Shown here: piece by piece, positions 6,356 through 14,574 of the stretch
Layout of the letters: each line of letters opens with the position of its first letter
Position numbering within the stretch: the first letter of the stretch is position 1
Origin: Candidatus Roizmanbacteria bacterium UBA6242
GTDB taxonomy: Bacteria; Patescibacteriota; Microgenomatia; UBA1406; GWC2-37-13
Reading direction: 5' to 3'
Length of the DNA: 26,758 nt
Assembly (NCBI GenBank): GCA_002440905.1
Contig: DJWA01000016.1
Coordinates: 1-26,758, forward strand
Notes under the pieces: generated by a model
The model's database searches: none
Seen by the model: the letters and a program-made list of their open reading frames with translations, nothing else
Told to the model about the DNA's origin: nothing
Position numbers and translations under genes: made by a program

Positions 6356-7484
6356 AAGAACCGGCATAATATTTTTAATATTTGCGATTTTTAAAGCTTT
6401 GGGATTGTTTTTCATCTCTTTAACACCCAGGATCATACCTTTTTTGGGGTTCTTTCCATATAAGGACCAATTGGACAAATTCAGGATGCCTTACTGGATA
6501 AGCGCACTTGGCAATTTCGATGGCATCCATTATTTATTGATCGCAAAAAACGGTTACGTTCAATATGAGCAAGCTTTCTTCCCGCTCTACCCTCTTCTTA
6601 TACGGTATTTAACGCCTGTTTTCGGCAACGGACTGGTCGCCGGACTTATCATATCCAATGGATTCTTTTTGTTAGGTTTGATAATAATAGACAAGCTTTA
6701 CGGATCGAAAAAAGATTACTGGTTGATACTGCTTATCTTCTCATTCCCAACGGCTTTTTTCTTTGGGGCCGTCTATAACGAGGGACTATTCTTTTTGCTT
6801 TTTTTGGCGTCCATTTATTTTCTAAAAAGAAAAAACTATTTGGCATCCGTCGTATTTGCCTTTTTTGCTTCACTGACAAGACTTATCGGGGTATTTTTAG
6901 TAATCCCTATGTTTATTAACTGGTGGTTTAAGGACAGATCGAGAGGGGCATTTATAGCATTCTTGGCTCCAATAATAGGTCTGTCTGTTTATTCTTTATA
7001 CCTTTTAAAGACAACCGGTGATCCTTTTTACTTTTTATCCTCTCAACCGGCTTTCGGAGCTAACCGATCCGACCATTTAATCCTTCTTCCCCAAGTTTAC
7101 TGGAGATATTTCAAAATATTTATTACCGCCAACTGGGATTTTAGATATTTTGTTTCAGTAATTGAATTTATCTTTTTCAACTTCGTGCTCGCCATATTGG
7201 CGCTGGATTTCTTTAAGCACGTAAAGTTTAAAAAAAAATTCAAGCTAGAAATTGTAGACTTTGATCGCTTGGGCTTAAATTTGTTTTCGATATCCAACAT
7301 CCTTCTCCCGACGTTAACCGGGACTTTATCCTCAATCCCCCGCTATTCGCTAATGTCCATTTCCTTTTTCATTTATCTTACGGAAATTAAGAACCAATCG
7401 ATTAAAATAATTCTTGCCCTTATTTTTGTAGTTTTCCATATAGTTTTATTGGCATTTTTTGCCCAAGGGTATTTTATTTCATGA
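6348..7484 (+). CDS. PIG-V-like/GT-C membrane mannosyltransferase
   Basis: A 378-residue polytopic membrane protein. I chose the ATG at 6348, which overlaps the ABC transporter stop by 8 nt. The frame is open 27 codons further upstream, but those codons lie inside the ABC gene and encode no plausible N-terminus. The first loop has FDGIHYLLIAKNGYVQYEQAFFPLYPLL, matching the 'D..wY..iA..GY....aFFPlyP' pattern of PIG-V/COG5542-type glycosyltransferases, including the Asp used by GT-C enzymes. The later SLTRLIGVFLVIPM is also typical. It probably transfers a mannose or similar sugar from a polyprenyl-phosphate donor to an envelope acceptor. Its stop overlaps the start of the PBP2 gene (ATGA). Confidence 0.78.
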   Translation: MNKRTGIIFLIFAIFKALGLFFISLTPRIIPFLGFFPYKDQLDKFRMPYWISALGNFDGIHYLLIAKNGYVQYEQAFFPLYPLLIRYLTPVFGNGLVAGLIISNGFFLLGLIIIDKLYGSKKDYWLILLIFSFPTAFFFGAVYNEGLFFLLFLASIYFLKRKNYLASVVFAFFASLTRLIGVFLVIPMFINWWFKDRSRGAFIAFLAPIIGLSVYSLYLLKTTGDPFYFLSSQPAFGANRSDHLILLPQVYWRYFKIFITANWDFRYFVSVIEFIFFNFVLAILALDFFKHVKFKKKFKLEIVDFDRLGLNLFSISNILLPTLTGTLSSIPRYSLMSISFFIYLTEIKNQSIKIILALIFVVFHIVLLAFFAQGYFIS

Positions 7485-9100
7485 ACAAGATCCCTATTTT
7501 CGAGAAAGCTAGGTCTCAAAATATCAGGTTCGGAAACAGCGAGGGAAGACCGCCCGAGGCTTTATTTTTTATCTTTCTGTTTGTAATAGCCGCATTTTTT
7601 ATTGTCCTCGGTTTAAGACTATTCCAACTTACGGTCGTCAAAGGTGAGTATTTCAGAAACCTTTCAGATGAAAACCGAATAAGGGAGATTGTCATTGAGG
7701 CGCCCCGCGGAAAAATAACAGACCGGAAAGGGTTTATAGTTGCCAAAAGTGAGGCTCCGAATGTCGATGAGACAAACCAGAGGATCGACTCAAAAAGAAT
7801 CTATTTCGAGCCCGAAGCAATCGCCCACCTTGTCGGATACCGTCAAATGGCTGACCCCAAAGACATTGTTGACGATAATTGTCTTTACAAACTTAAGGCC
7901 GGTGACAAGATAGGCAAGAAAGGGGTTGAAAAAATCTTTGAATGTGATCTCCGGGGTGTAGCTGGTAAAAAACTCATAGAGGTTGATGCCCTGGGAAAAT
8001 TTCTGAAAACCTTAAACGTCATTCCTCCAACCCCCGGACGAGATATCGCTCTCGCTTTTGACCTTGATCTACAAAAAAAAGCCGTTGAACTTCTTCAGGG
8101 AAAAAAAGGGGTCATTATCGCCAACGATCCATCAACCGGAGAAGTATTAACTCTCGTCTCATCCCCATCATATAATATTCAAGATTTTGAAAACCAGAAT
8201 TCTATTAACATCGAAAGATATCTTCACGACAAGGAACAACCTCTCTTTAACCGGGCAACCGAAGGCATTTATGCCCCCGGTTCTATATTTAAACTCGCAA
8301 TTGCAACGGCCGCTCTTGAAGAAAAAGCGGTCACCGAAAAAACGGAATTCGAGGATACGGGAGTCGTCACCGCCGGCACTCTCAAGTTCGGCAACTGGTA
8401 CTTTTTGGAACACGGAAAAACCGATGGAATGGTTAATCTTGTCAAAGCTCTCCAAAGATCAAACGATATATATTTCTATCTGGCTGGTGAAAAAACTGGG
8501 GAGGATAAAATCAAAAAATGGTCCGAAATATTAGGATATGGTAAAAAAACCGGTATTGGTTTAAATGAAGAAGTTGGCGTTATCCCTAACCCTTTTTGGA
8601 AAGAAACTAATATCGGAGATCGCTGGTATACCGGAGACACATATAACTTATCAATCGGCCAAGGATACGTCTCAACTACACCCATTCAAACCCTGATTGT
8701 GACTAATGTATTTGCCAACGGTGGATATCTTTGCCAACCCAAACTCTTGAAGGACGCTTCCCCCAACTGCAAAAAACTCCCAGTTTCCCAAAAAACTTTA
8801 GACTCGGTAAATGAAGGAATGAGGCAGGTCTGTTCGACCGGTGGCACCGGTTGGCCACTTTTTGACTTTAAGGCTAAAAAAAACAATAAAGAAGAGGCAA
8901 TTGTGACGGCCTGCAAAACTGGAACCGCCGAGTCTCATTCTGAATCGGGCAAGCCCCACGCCTGGATAACCGTCTATGCTCCATACGAAAAGCCAGAAAT
9001 TGCATTGACTGTGCTGGTTGAGGAGGGTGGACAAGGATCAGATGTGGCGGGACCAATCGCCCGGGACTTATTAAAAGCATATTTTGAAAGAAGCCAATAG
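7481..9100 (+). CDS. Penicillin-binding protein 2-type peptidoglycan transpeptidase
   Basis: A 539-residue class B PBP that cross-links peptidoglycan. It has one N-terminal membrane helix (~27-50, LFFIFLFVIAAFFIVLGLRL) and a dimerisation region beginning with EAPRGKITDRKG, where Arg-Gly is conserved. The transpeptidase domain has SIFK (nucleophile S268, K271), SND (S327-N328) and KTGTAE (K479). It is shorter than typical proteobacterial PBP2 (~630), mainly in the non-catalytic part. It overlaps the upstream glycosyltransferase by 4 nt, so it belongs to the same envelope operon. FtsI and PBP2 are hard to separate; the short C-terminus without PASTA domains favours PBP2. It ends 2 nt before a convergent gene. 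Confidence 0.9.
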   Translation: MNKIPIFEKARSQNIRFGNSEGRPPEALFFIFLFVIAAFFIVLGLRLFQLTVVKGEYFRNLSDENRIREIVIEAPRGKITDRKGFIVAKSEAPNVDETNQRIDSKRIYFEPEAIAHLVGYRQMADPKDIVDDNCLYKLKAGDKIGKKGVEKIFECDLRGVAGKKLIEVDALGKFLKTLNVIPPTPGRDIALAFDLDLQKKAVELLQGKKGVIIANDPSTGEVLTLVSSPSYNIQDFENQNSINIERYLHDKEQPLFNRATEGIYAPGSIFKLAIATAALEEKAVTEKTEFEDTGVVTAGTLKFGNWYFLEHGKTDGMVNLVKALQRSNDIYFYLAGEKTGEDKIKKWSEILGYGKKTGIGLNEEVGVIPNPFWKETNIGDRWYTGDTYNLSIGQGYVSTTPIQTLIVTNVFANGGYLCQPKLLKDASPNCKKLPVSQKTLDSVNEGMRQVCSTGGTGWPLFDFKAKKNNKEEAIVTACKTGTAESHSESGKPHAWITVYAPYEKPEIALTVLVEEGGQGSDVAGPIARDLLKAYFERSQ

Positions 9101-9102
9101 GT

Positions 9103-9807
9103 TTAGAATTTCTCGAAGTGAATATTTTCCTTCGCAACATTCTTAGCCAATAACCCCACCCTTAAAGATTCGACAACGCTTCTCCCTCCACATAAATAAA
9201 ACTCGATTTGGTTAAGCTCGTCTTCACCCATGCTCCCGAATCGTTTTTCAAAACAAGTATCAACGTGTCCAAGATCAAAGTACTTTCTGTCCGCCTCGGG
9301 GACTACGTCAAGAGTTTTTTCCCTAGATAGACAGATTTTGGGGTTGAATACTTTGATTTCGTCATATAAATATATCCCTTCAAAAGTTTTTAATCCCCAA
9401 AACAATTCGTAGTTATCCATCCCATCCAAAAGCATCGACCTGACCGGAGCAATACCCGTCCCGGTCACCAAGAATATTTTCTTTCTAAGCAAATTGTTCA
9501 CAATAAAAACGCCACCAGGGCCAGTAAATTGAACCTCCTGTCCGATCGAAAGATTATCAAGATAAGTCGATCCCAAGCCATTGGGAATAATCTCAACTAC
9601 CAACTCGAGTTTGCTTCTCGCTTTCGGGGAAGAAGCCACTGAATAAAGTCTAGAGACAAATCCGGTATCTTTTGGAACTTTTAGCATTAGGTACTGTCCG
9701 GCTATAAAATCCAATTCCTGAGGCTCAACAAGATCAAAATAGAAAATGTATACATTATTAACCAATAATTTTTTTTCTGTCAATTTGGTTTTGTAAGTCG
9801 TCAGCAT
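9103..9807 (-). CDS. FAD/NAD(P)-binding oxidoreductase of the ferredoxin reductase family
   Basis: A 234-residue single-electron-transfer flavoprotein. The N-terminal FAD domain has RLYSVASSP (R53-S56), the RxYS flavin-binding motif. The nucleotide domain has VTGTGIAPVRSML (~115-126), and FYLCGGRSVVESL lies near the C-terminus. The tail is KENIHFEKF, consistent with the C-terminal aromatic residue of FNR proteins. No 2Fe-2S cysteine cluster is visible, so the electron partner is separate. The gene begins 6 nt after the VirD4-like gene ends, without a Shine-Dalgarno, so it is probably the second gene of that operon. A functional link to the ATPase is not evident. Confidence 0.86.
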   Translation of the reverse strand: MLTTYKTKLTEKKLLVNNVYIFYFDLVEPQELDFIAGQYLMLKVPKDTGFVSRLYSVASSPKARSKLELVVEIIPNGLGSTYLDNLSIGQEVQFTGPGGVFIVNNLLRKKIFLVTGTGIAPVRSMLLDGMDNYELFWGLKTFEGIYLYDEIKVFNPKICLSREKTLDVVPEADRKYFDLGHVDTCFEKRFGSMGEDELNQIEFYLCGGRSVVESLRVGLLAKNVAKENIHFEKF

Positions 9808-9813
9808 ATGGGG

Positions 9814-12168
9814 TTAAAGTCTTGCGCGTTGTGTTACTTCTGCCTCAACTAATTCACGGGGGCGTCCAAATTTTAATCTAGACAATTGAATGATGGCGGC
9901 AGCCACTTTTTCGTTGGCCCCGGCTTTAAATTTTTTGAGGTCCTTGGTCATATCGACCGAAAAAGGAGGAACCGGCTCGTTGTCGACGATAGTTTTCATA
10001 TAGGCATGAAATCTTTCTATGTTGATAAGATCGGTTTCTCCGAAAATCGGCTGATACTCTCTTTGAAGATACGAAGCGTCAGTGACGCCGACCCTGAATG
10101 AGATCAATGAACCGACGTTTCCGAAAACGGCGTTTTTTACCTCTTCATCCATCTGTCCGATAAACTGGTTGGCAACCGTCAGATTGAGATGGTACTTTCT
10201 CGCCTCGGACAATATGGTAGCAAAATCCGGCGTGGCGAAGTTCTGGAACTCGTCTACATACAGGAAAAAATCGCGCCGCTTCTCTTCGGGTATCTCCTGT
10301 CGACTCATTGCTGCAACAAGAATCTTCGGAATTAGAACCAACCCTAGAAATGACGAGTTTTCTTCCCCTAGCTTTCCCTTTGACAGGTTAATGAGCAAGA
10401 TCTTTCCTTCGTCCATCACCCTCCTGAAGTCAAAAGCGGACTGGGACTGGCCAATGATATTGCGCATTGTCTTGTTGGTAACAAAACGGCCGAATTTCGA
10501 AACAATGTAGTCAAGGACCTCTGATTTATGAAAGTCCGAGGTTTGGGCGATCTGGTCAGTCCAGTAGCGTCTTACAATCGGATCTTGGACTTTGGGCAAC
10601 AGTTCTTGGACGTATTTGGGGTCGGTCAGAACCCGGACAATCTCAACAAAAGTTGTACCAGGATCACTCATGACCGTCAACATGGCGTTTCTGACGGCGT
10701 GTTCGAACCGAGGCCCGATGATCCCGGTTCTTTGGGGATCATAAAGCTTGTACATCAAATTGATGATTGACGTCGATATAAAATGTTTTTGGTCTTCATT
10801 CTTTGCCTCAAGAAGATTCAAACCCATCGGGCGCTCGGAGTCTGACGGGTCAAAATATATAACGTCTTCTGCCCGCGAGGCTGGTACATATTTGATGATG
10901 TTGTCGATAAGGTCTCCGTGGGGATCGATGACACAGACACCGTGACCCGCCTTAATATCCTGAATCGCCATGTCTTGAAGAAGAACCGACTTACCGACAC
11001 CGGTTTTCCCGATTATATAAACGTGGCGCCTTCTGTCTTCATAACCAATCCTTACCGGCCTTTTAACGCCTCGGTAATAACCGGTTCCTATAAAGGTACC
11101 CTCATCTGAGGACACTTCAGATGAAACCGGAGCAGTTTTGGCCTTGAGCCACTGAATATGGGGAGTCTCGACGGTTTTATTGGGAAAATGAAAAATGGTC
11201 GCCAATTCATCTGACGTCAGGATCGAAACCGATTTGTAATACGGAATGTTTATAACAGGAAAAAACTTGTATATGAAGTCTATCATGAAGCTCGCCTTAA
11301 ACATTGTTTTTGAGCCTGTAAAACTGTTGAGGTCGGAATTGAACTGGCCAAAAGCTGTTTTGATGTTTCTTAAGTGAGCATTGGCCATATCCGGCGTTGT
11401 TGAGGAAACTACAAATCGTATCGTCGTCTCAAACCCCTGCTTCATACACTTATCATCAATCCTTTCCAGCACTTTGGGATCGGTCTTGAAAGTGGCTTTT
11501 TCTGGATTGGCTTCATTTTTTTTGGTGGAAGACACATAGGACTTGCCGGCAGACTTCCATTTGCCGTCGGCTGGACGAATTAAAAGCTGAATAATAGCAC
11601 CTTCACCTTGGCTCATTTTGGAAAGAGCCGACGTCAATGACGCCAAGGAGTCGGTTGCTAGGTCCTTATATAAACGGACAGGCATATATGAAGTATCTTT
11701 CGTGACAACCGAACCGAAAGCAACCTTGCCATTCTCAGAAAAAATATTAGGTTCCTCAACGCGTCTAATATCGCAGGTTGGATAGTATCCATAAATAGTT
11801 TTTTCGACTAAGTCGATGATTCGGGCAGGTGCCGAAACATAGAATCTTATGTCTGAGGGCTTTCCTACTATCTCAAAGGAGATAACGTCATCAACTTCAA
11901 GAAATGAAAACATTCCGGACTTTTTGAGACTTGAGAATGACGCAAACATTTGTTCGGCTGCGTCTATTTTTATTTCATTGTCTTTTGGCATCCTCACTTC
12001 GAGGGTAAGCATTTCGAGCGAGATTTCCTCTCTCTTTTTAAGGCGAAAATAGATGACGATGAGGTATATTAAAACAAAGGTCAACCCAGCAGCGGCGATA
12101 GCGGCAACTGCCGCCAATAGTATCGTAATCAACCTGTCTAAAAATATCTGATAATCGATCGTCTCCAT
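9814..12168 (-). CDS. VirD4/TraG-like membrane-anchored DNA-translocation ATPase
   Basis: A 784-residue protein. The frame is open to 12219, but I chose the ATG at 12168 (METIDYQ) because a TATATA box ends 9 nt upstream and the extra residues are not a plausible N-terminus. One membrane helix lies near residues 15-40 (LLAAVAAIAAAGLTFVLIYLIVIYF). A ~300-residue middle region precedes Walker A GKTGVGKS (~387-394), VCVIDPHGDL follows, and Walker B is FLYVDEFQNF (~635). ANQFIGQM near the end fits coupling-protein ATPases. Its relatives bring DNA or protein to a type IV secretion channel. The VirB4/PrgI genes lie separately at 18044-21274, so the machinery is split between two loci. Confidence 0.88.
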   Translation of the reverse strand: METIDYQIFLDRLITILLAAVAAIAAAGLTFVLIYLIVIYFRLKKREEISLEMLTLEVRMPKDNEIKIDAAEQMFASFSSLKKSGMFSFLEVDDVISFEIVGKPSDIRFYVSAPARIIDLVEKTIYGYYPTCDIRRVEEPNIFSENGKVAFGSVVTKDTSYMPVRLYKDLATDSLASLTSALSKMSQGEGAIIQLLIRPADGKWKSAGKSYVSSTKKNEANPEKATFKTDPKVLERIDDKCMKQGFETTIRFVVSSTTPDMANAHLRNIKTAFGQFNSDLNSFTGSKTMFKASFMIDFIYKFFPVINIPYYKSVSILTSDELATIFHFPNKTVETPHIQWLKAKTAPVSSEVSSDEGTFIGTGYYRGVKRPVRIGYEDRRRHVYIIGKTGVGKSVLLQDMAIQDIKAGHGVCVIDPHGDLIDNIIKYVPASRAEDVIYFDPSDSERPMGLNLLEAKNEDQKHFISTSIINLMYKLYDPQRTGIIGPRFEHAVRNAMLTVMSDPGTTFVEIVRVLTDPKYVQELLPKVQDPIVRRYWTDQIAQTSDFHKSEVLDYIVSKFGRFVTNKTMRNIIGQSQSAFDFRRVMDEGKILLINLSKGKLGEENSSFLGLVLIPKILVAAMSRQEIPEEKRRDFFLYVDEFQNFATPDFATILSEARKYHLNLTVANQFIGQMDEEVKNAVFGNVGSLISFRVGVTDASYLQREYQPIFGETDLINIERFHAYMKTIVDNEPVPPFSVDMTKDLKKFKAGANEKVAAAIIQLSRLKFGRPRELVEAEVTQRARL

Positions 12169-12177
12169 ATTAAAGGG

Positions 12178-12183
12178 TATATA
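12178..12183 (-). promoter_or_regulatory. -10 candidate (TATATA) of the VirD4-like gene
   Basis: On the minus strand, TATATA (12183-12178) lies 9 nt before the ATG at 12168, the same geometry as other starts here. A further TATACT is at 12192-12187. The -35 is unclear. Confidence 0.4.
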
Positions 12184-12227
12184 AAAAGTATATAATAATT
12201 CCATACGGAAATGACCCATAATCCCCT

Positions 12228-12659
12228 ATGTTAAAAAAACTTTTGAAAACCCATAAAATTAGCGCTTTCCAGATTAAGGCTTTTTTTTTCTTCTTTATGA
12301 CGATTTTCCTGATTTTCAACATCGCTTCATCACAAATAATCTCACCAACATACTACAACCTTATTGAGGGTGGTAGAAAAAATGCCGCGGCATACCTCAA
12401 AAAAATTAGAGGTTTACCTGTATTTGAAAACGAACTGGAAAGGCATAAGAAAATTTACGGTGAGTCCATTATTAAAGACGTTTATGAAGAAGAAAATGCC
12501 GTTGAACAAAAGATAAAAAACTTTGAACGGATTCTTGATAAAAATGCCTATTCACGGGATATTTTATACAGTTTATATTTGCTGAATGTTGAAAAAGGTG
12601 ACGAAAAATCCGCCGCCGAATATTTGGATCGAGTCAGGCAAATTGACCCGATTTTTTGA
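12228..12659 (+). CDS. Membrane-anchored protein with TPR-like tail, unknown function
   Basis: A 143-residue protein with a basic N-terminus, one hydrophobic helix (~18-37, IKAFFFFFMTIFLIFNIASS) and an extracytoplasmic, highly charged helical remainder. The last ~55 residues (NFERILDKNAYSRDILYSLYLLNVEKGDEKSAAEYLDRVRQIDP) look like one or two tetratricopeptide-type helix pairs. No specific family is recognised. CATAAT ends 5 nt before the ATG. It is divergent from the VirD4-like gene and 12 nt upstream of the acylphosphatase gene. Confidence 0.68.
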   Translation: MLKKLLKTHKISAFQIKAFFFFFMTIFLIFNIASSQIISPTYYNLIEGGRKNAAAYLKKIRGLPVFENELERHKKIYGESIIKDVYEEENAVEQKIKNFERILDKNAYSRDILYSLYLLNVEKGDEKSAAEYLDRVRQIDPIF

Positions 12660-12671
12660 TATTATTATCCT

Positions 12672-12971
12672 ATGTTAAAACAAGCTCATTTATATATAAA
12701 AGGTGACGTCATCGGGGTGGGCTTCAGAGCTTGGACAAAAATTCAGGCCAAAGTCATCGGTGTCACCGGTTGGGTAAGGAATAACCACGAAAGGCCGGAT
12801 ATCTTTGGTTCCGGAGCCGGGGTCGAAGCGCAGATTCAGGGAGACGAAGAAAAAGTTAACTCGATAATCGAGATTATTAAAAAAGGTTCTCCTGTGTCAC
12901 GAGTTACCGATGTTGAGGTTATGTGGATTGAGCCTAGAGAAGTGCTCGAAGGGTTTGAGATCAAAAAATGA
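12672..12971 (+). CDS. acyP: Acylphosphatase
   Basis: A 99-residue acylphosphatase, which hydrolyses carboxyl-phosphate bonds such as acetyl or carbamoyl phosphate. The phosphate-binding loop GDVIGVGFRAW contains the catalytic Arg (R19), and GWVRNN contains the catalytic Asn (N37). The strand VEAQIQGDEEKVNSIIEIIKKGSP and the final IEPREVLEGFEIKK also fit. Compared with ordinary family members it carries an extra ~10-residue loop (HERPDIFGSGAG) straight after the Asn. TATTAT boxes end 3-6 nt before the ATG and there is no Shine-Dalgarno, so it may have its own leaderless promoter. Confidence 0.9.
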   Translation: MLKQAHLYIKGDVIGVGFRAWTKIQAKVIGVTGWVRNNHERPDIFGSGAGVEAQIQGDEEKVNSIIEIIKKGSPVSRVTDVEVMWIEPREVLEGFEIKK

Positions 12972-12973
12972 CC

Positions 12974-13001
12974 TTGCATAGAATAATTTTTTTGCTAAAA
13001 T
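12974..13001 (+). promoter_or_regulatory. Promoter of the tandem-attenuator leader
   Basis: TTGCAT (12974-12979), 16-nt spacer, TAAAAT (12996-13001). The expected transcription start is near 13008, about 8 nt before the ATG of the first leader ORF. Transcripts would cover both attenuators and the genes at 13280 and 14575. Confidence 0.65.
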
Positions 13002-13015
13002 GTTAACTTACTAAT

Positions 13016-13078
13016 ATGGTAAACAAATCTTTATCAATCTTTTTTGTCCTTATTAATCCGTCCAGGCGGAAGGCTTAA
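13016..13078 (+). CDS. Leader peptide 1 (20 codons) before gene 13280
   Basis: ORF MVNKSLSIFFVLINPSRRKA, then TAA. It starts just after the promoter at 12974-13001. The run Ile-Phe-Phe-Val-Leu-Ile sits far enough upstream that a ribosome paused there would leave the antiterminator arm free. The final codons (AGG CGG AAG GCT TAA) themselves form that arm. It is similar in order to leader 2 (KSLSIFFVLIN compared with QSLFIIVLFTLN), suggesting tandem duplication. Confidence 0.6.
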   Translation: MVNKSLSIFFVLINPSRRKA

Positions 13079-13121
13079 TTGATATTTAAAGATTAAGACC
13101 CCGCCGAAAGGCGGGTTTTTT
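13065..13121 (+). terminator. Attenuator 1: antiterminator and intrinsic terminator
   Basis: Terminator: CCCGCC (13100-13105), GAAA, GGCGGG (13110-13115), T6 (13116-13121). Competing antiterminator: GGCGG (13065-13069) with CCGCC (13101-13105), GG (13072-13073) with CC (13099-13100) and CTTAAT (13074-13079) with ATTAAG (13092-13097). The leader stop codon lies inside the antiterminator 5' arm, so finishing translation should favour termination. Confidence 0.78.
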
Positions 13122-13147
13122 AATTTATGGAATATAAGCAACCGAAT

Positions 13148-13219
13148 ATGAGAACAAAAAACAATCAATCGCTCTTTATTATTGTCCTTTTTACCCTTAA
13201 CTGGGCGGGCAATGATTAA
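13148..13219 (+). CDS. Leader peptide 2 (23 codons; 30 if started at 13127)
   Basis: An ORF with the core SLFIIVLFTLNWAGND, then TAA, between terminator 1 and terminator 2. The nearest start is the ATG at 13148; an in-frame ATG at 13127 would give 30 codons. Hydrophobic codons Leu-Phe-Ile-Ile-Val-Leu-Phe precede the antiterminator arm, which is encoded by TGG GCG GGC. A TATAAG box at 13133-13138 could be an internal -10. No Shine-Dalgarno is visible. Confidence 0.52.
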   Translation: MRTKNNQSLFIIVLFTLNWAGND

Positions 13220-13263
13220 AAATTAAAAATTTTAAATCAAACCCGCCGAAAGGCGGGTTTTTT
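13204..13263 (+). terminator. Attenuator 2: antiterminator and intrinsic terminator
   Basis: Terminator: CCCGCC (13242-13247), GAAA, GGCGGG (13252-13257), T6 (13258-13263), identical to terminator 1. Competing antiterminator: GGCGGG (13204-13209) with CCCGCC (13242-13247), then TGATT with AATCA and AAAATT with AATTTT nested inside. The leader 2 stop (13217-13219) falls within the 5' arm. The terminator ends 16 nt before the ATG at 13280. Confidence 0.78.
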
Positions 13264-13279
13264 AGTTTAAGGAGAAAAT

Positions 13280-14557
13280 ATGGCAACCGAATCGTCATCA
13301 AGCTTGCAGATGGTCAGGATAGGACGCGATAATATTTTGAACCGTTTGGGACCAACGTTAAATCAGTTAAAAGTTGGTGTCTTTGATCATAGGGATTTGG
13401 CCATGCAGAGGTCGACCCCCTTAAGTATTGTTGAAAACTCTCAACCAAAAAAGGATGTTCAAATTGTAACTCCTTACGATGCTAGGCTCATAAACGGGTT
13501 GGTGCCTTCTTCACTAATGCTGCCATTTGATTACCCTGCTCGGATATCGAGCATATCAAAGTCTCTTTTCGAGGGGCAGGAAATGAGAGGTTTTGATAAT
13601 CCTGACGTTGTTACGGCCACCATAATCCAGGCTTGTAAAGATCCCGAATCAATTAAAGAATGGGAAATGCGGGTTGGATACGGCGGAAATGGTGAAATAT
13701 CTCCAAGATTTCTTGCTTATGTAGTGCCGCTTCTGTCGATGGCCAGAAGATTCAAGAAAAATGGTCTACCAACACCTAAGTTAACGGTCTTTAATGGAGT
13801 TAATGCCGCAATTGCACTCAATCACGACGGCGACGCTACAGCCCGTGAGAGGTTGAGTAATGTACGGGAGATGACCCACCGGTTAGTCGATGCCTTCATC
13901 TCCGAGTTCGCTCCAGATACTAATATTGTGTTTGAAAACGATCCCGAATGGAGTGATGATTATGTTAGGAAGGTTGATCAGATTGCCGAACAGATTGCCC
14001 ACATGGCTGGCATATCCAGACCATTAAGGAGAATTATCTACGAGTTGGCTTCTTCTGCGGCTTCCCATGTCGAAAACCTAAATTCAAGTGAATACATGTT
14101 AAAGGTATTAAGATACATCGCCATTCATCCGTTACTTTTTAATGACATAAAAAATCCTTTTTCGCCAAATACCAGCACAACTACTTTTAATATCATCAAT
14201 CAAAAGGAGACCGAGTTTGGTGCTGCTAGAAGTTTCATTCGCGACGCCCAACCGAAAGATCAACGAGGATCGAGAGTTGCAGATATAATGCTCAAGAAAA
14301 TATCGCGACAGGTCCCGCCATATTATCTTATGCCTGGTGTTGACCGAAAGTTAGGACAGTGGGCATCTTATGAAGAGATGCCGGATATTCCAGATGAAAT
14401 TATTCAAAGAGCGACCGATTCTACCCATCGTGCTCAACTTGAAGGTGCGCTTACGGATTGGAGCGCAATTGGTGAATATATAGATCCTCAAAATCCAGTA
14501 AACGGACTATCACAATACCATAATTTTCTAAAAAGATTTGAAGAGACTGTTTTATAA
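13280..14557 (+). CDS. Unrecognised 425-residue protein, possible class I aaRS-like core
   Basis: No family is recognised with certainty. It is soluble, without signal or membrane helix. Residues ~128-240 read like the first half of a class I aminoacyl-tRNA-synthetase Rossmann domain of the Tyr/Trp type: a strand and glycine turn (MRVGYGGNGEISPRF), a long helix (LLSMARRFKKNG), a strand with Asn/Ala (LTVFNGVNAAIALNHDG), a helix with RERLSNVREM, then a strand ending FENDPEW. A HIGH motif is absent (EISP stands near that place), and no KMSKS is seen. This resemblance is by eye only; a catalytically altered paralogue or a different Rossmann protein are both possible. The start is clear: AAGGAG at 13269-13274, 5 nt before ATG. 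Two tandem attenuators precede it, and an aminotransferase gene follows after 17 nt. Confidence 0.75.
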   Translation: MATESSSSLQMVRIGRDNILNRLGPTLNQLKVGVFDHRDLAMQRSTPLSIVENSQPKKDVQIVTPYDARLINGLVPSSLMLPFDYPARISSISKSLFEGQEMRGFDNPDVVTATIIQACKDPESIKEWEMRVGYGGNGEISPRFLAYVVPLLSMARRFKKNGLPTPKLTVFNGVNAAIALNHDGDATARERLSNVREMTHRLVDAFISEFAPDTNIVFENDPEWSDDYVRKVDQIAEQIAHMAGISRPLRRIIYELASSAASHVENLNSSEYMLKVLRYIAIHPLLFNDIKNPFSPNTSTTTFNIINQKETEFGAARSFIRDAQPKDQRGSRVADIMLKKISRQVPPYYLMPGVDRKLGQWASYEEMPDIPDEIIQRATDSTHRAQLEGALTDWSAIGEYIDPQNPVNGLSQYHNFLKRFEETVL

Positions 14558-14574
14558 ATTATCAATATATATAA

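Noticed and set aside
8187..8534. Long plus-strand frame inside the PBP2 gene (and similar long frames at 10082-10510, 20221-20631, 23821-24216, 25106-25549)
   Set aside because: They lie fully inside genes with clear families, have no recognisable domains or start signals, and their composition follows from the codon use of the real gene.
12169..12219. 17-residue N-terminal extension of the VirD4-like protein
   Set aside because: A -10 candidate lies inside it, 9 nt before the ATG at 12168, and its sequence is not typical for the family.
12972..13279. Riboswitch or T-box leader
   Set aside because: No T-box sequence, specifier-loop arrangement or known aptamer core was recognised; the short ORFs and competing hairpins explain the region better.
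13280..14557. Cyclodipeptide synthase
   Set aside because: Such enzymes share the class I aaRS-like fold, but are about 230-250 residues long with a conserved catalytic Ser in a G-x-S context. This protein is 425 residues and that motif is not visible.
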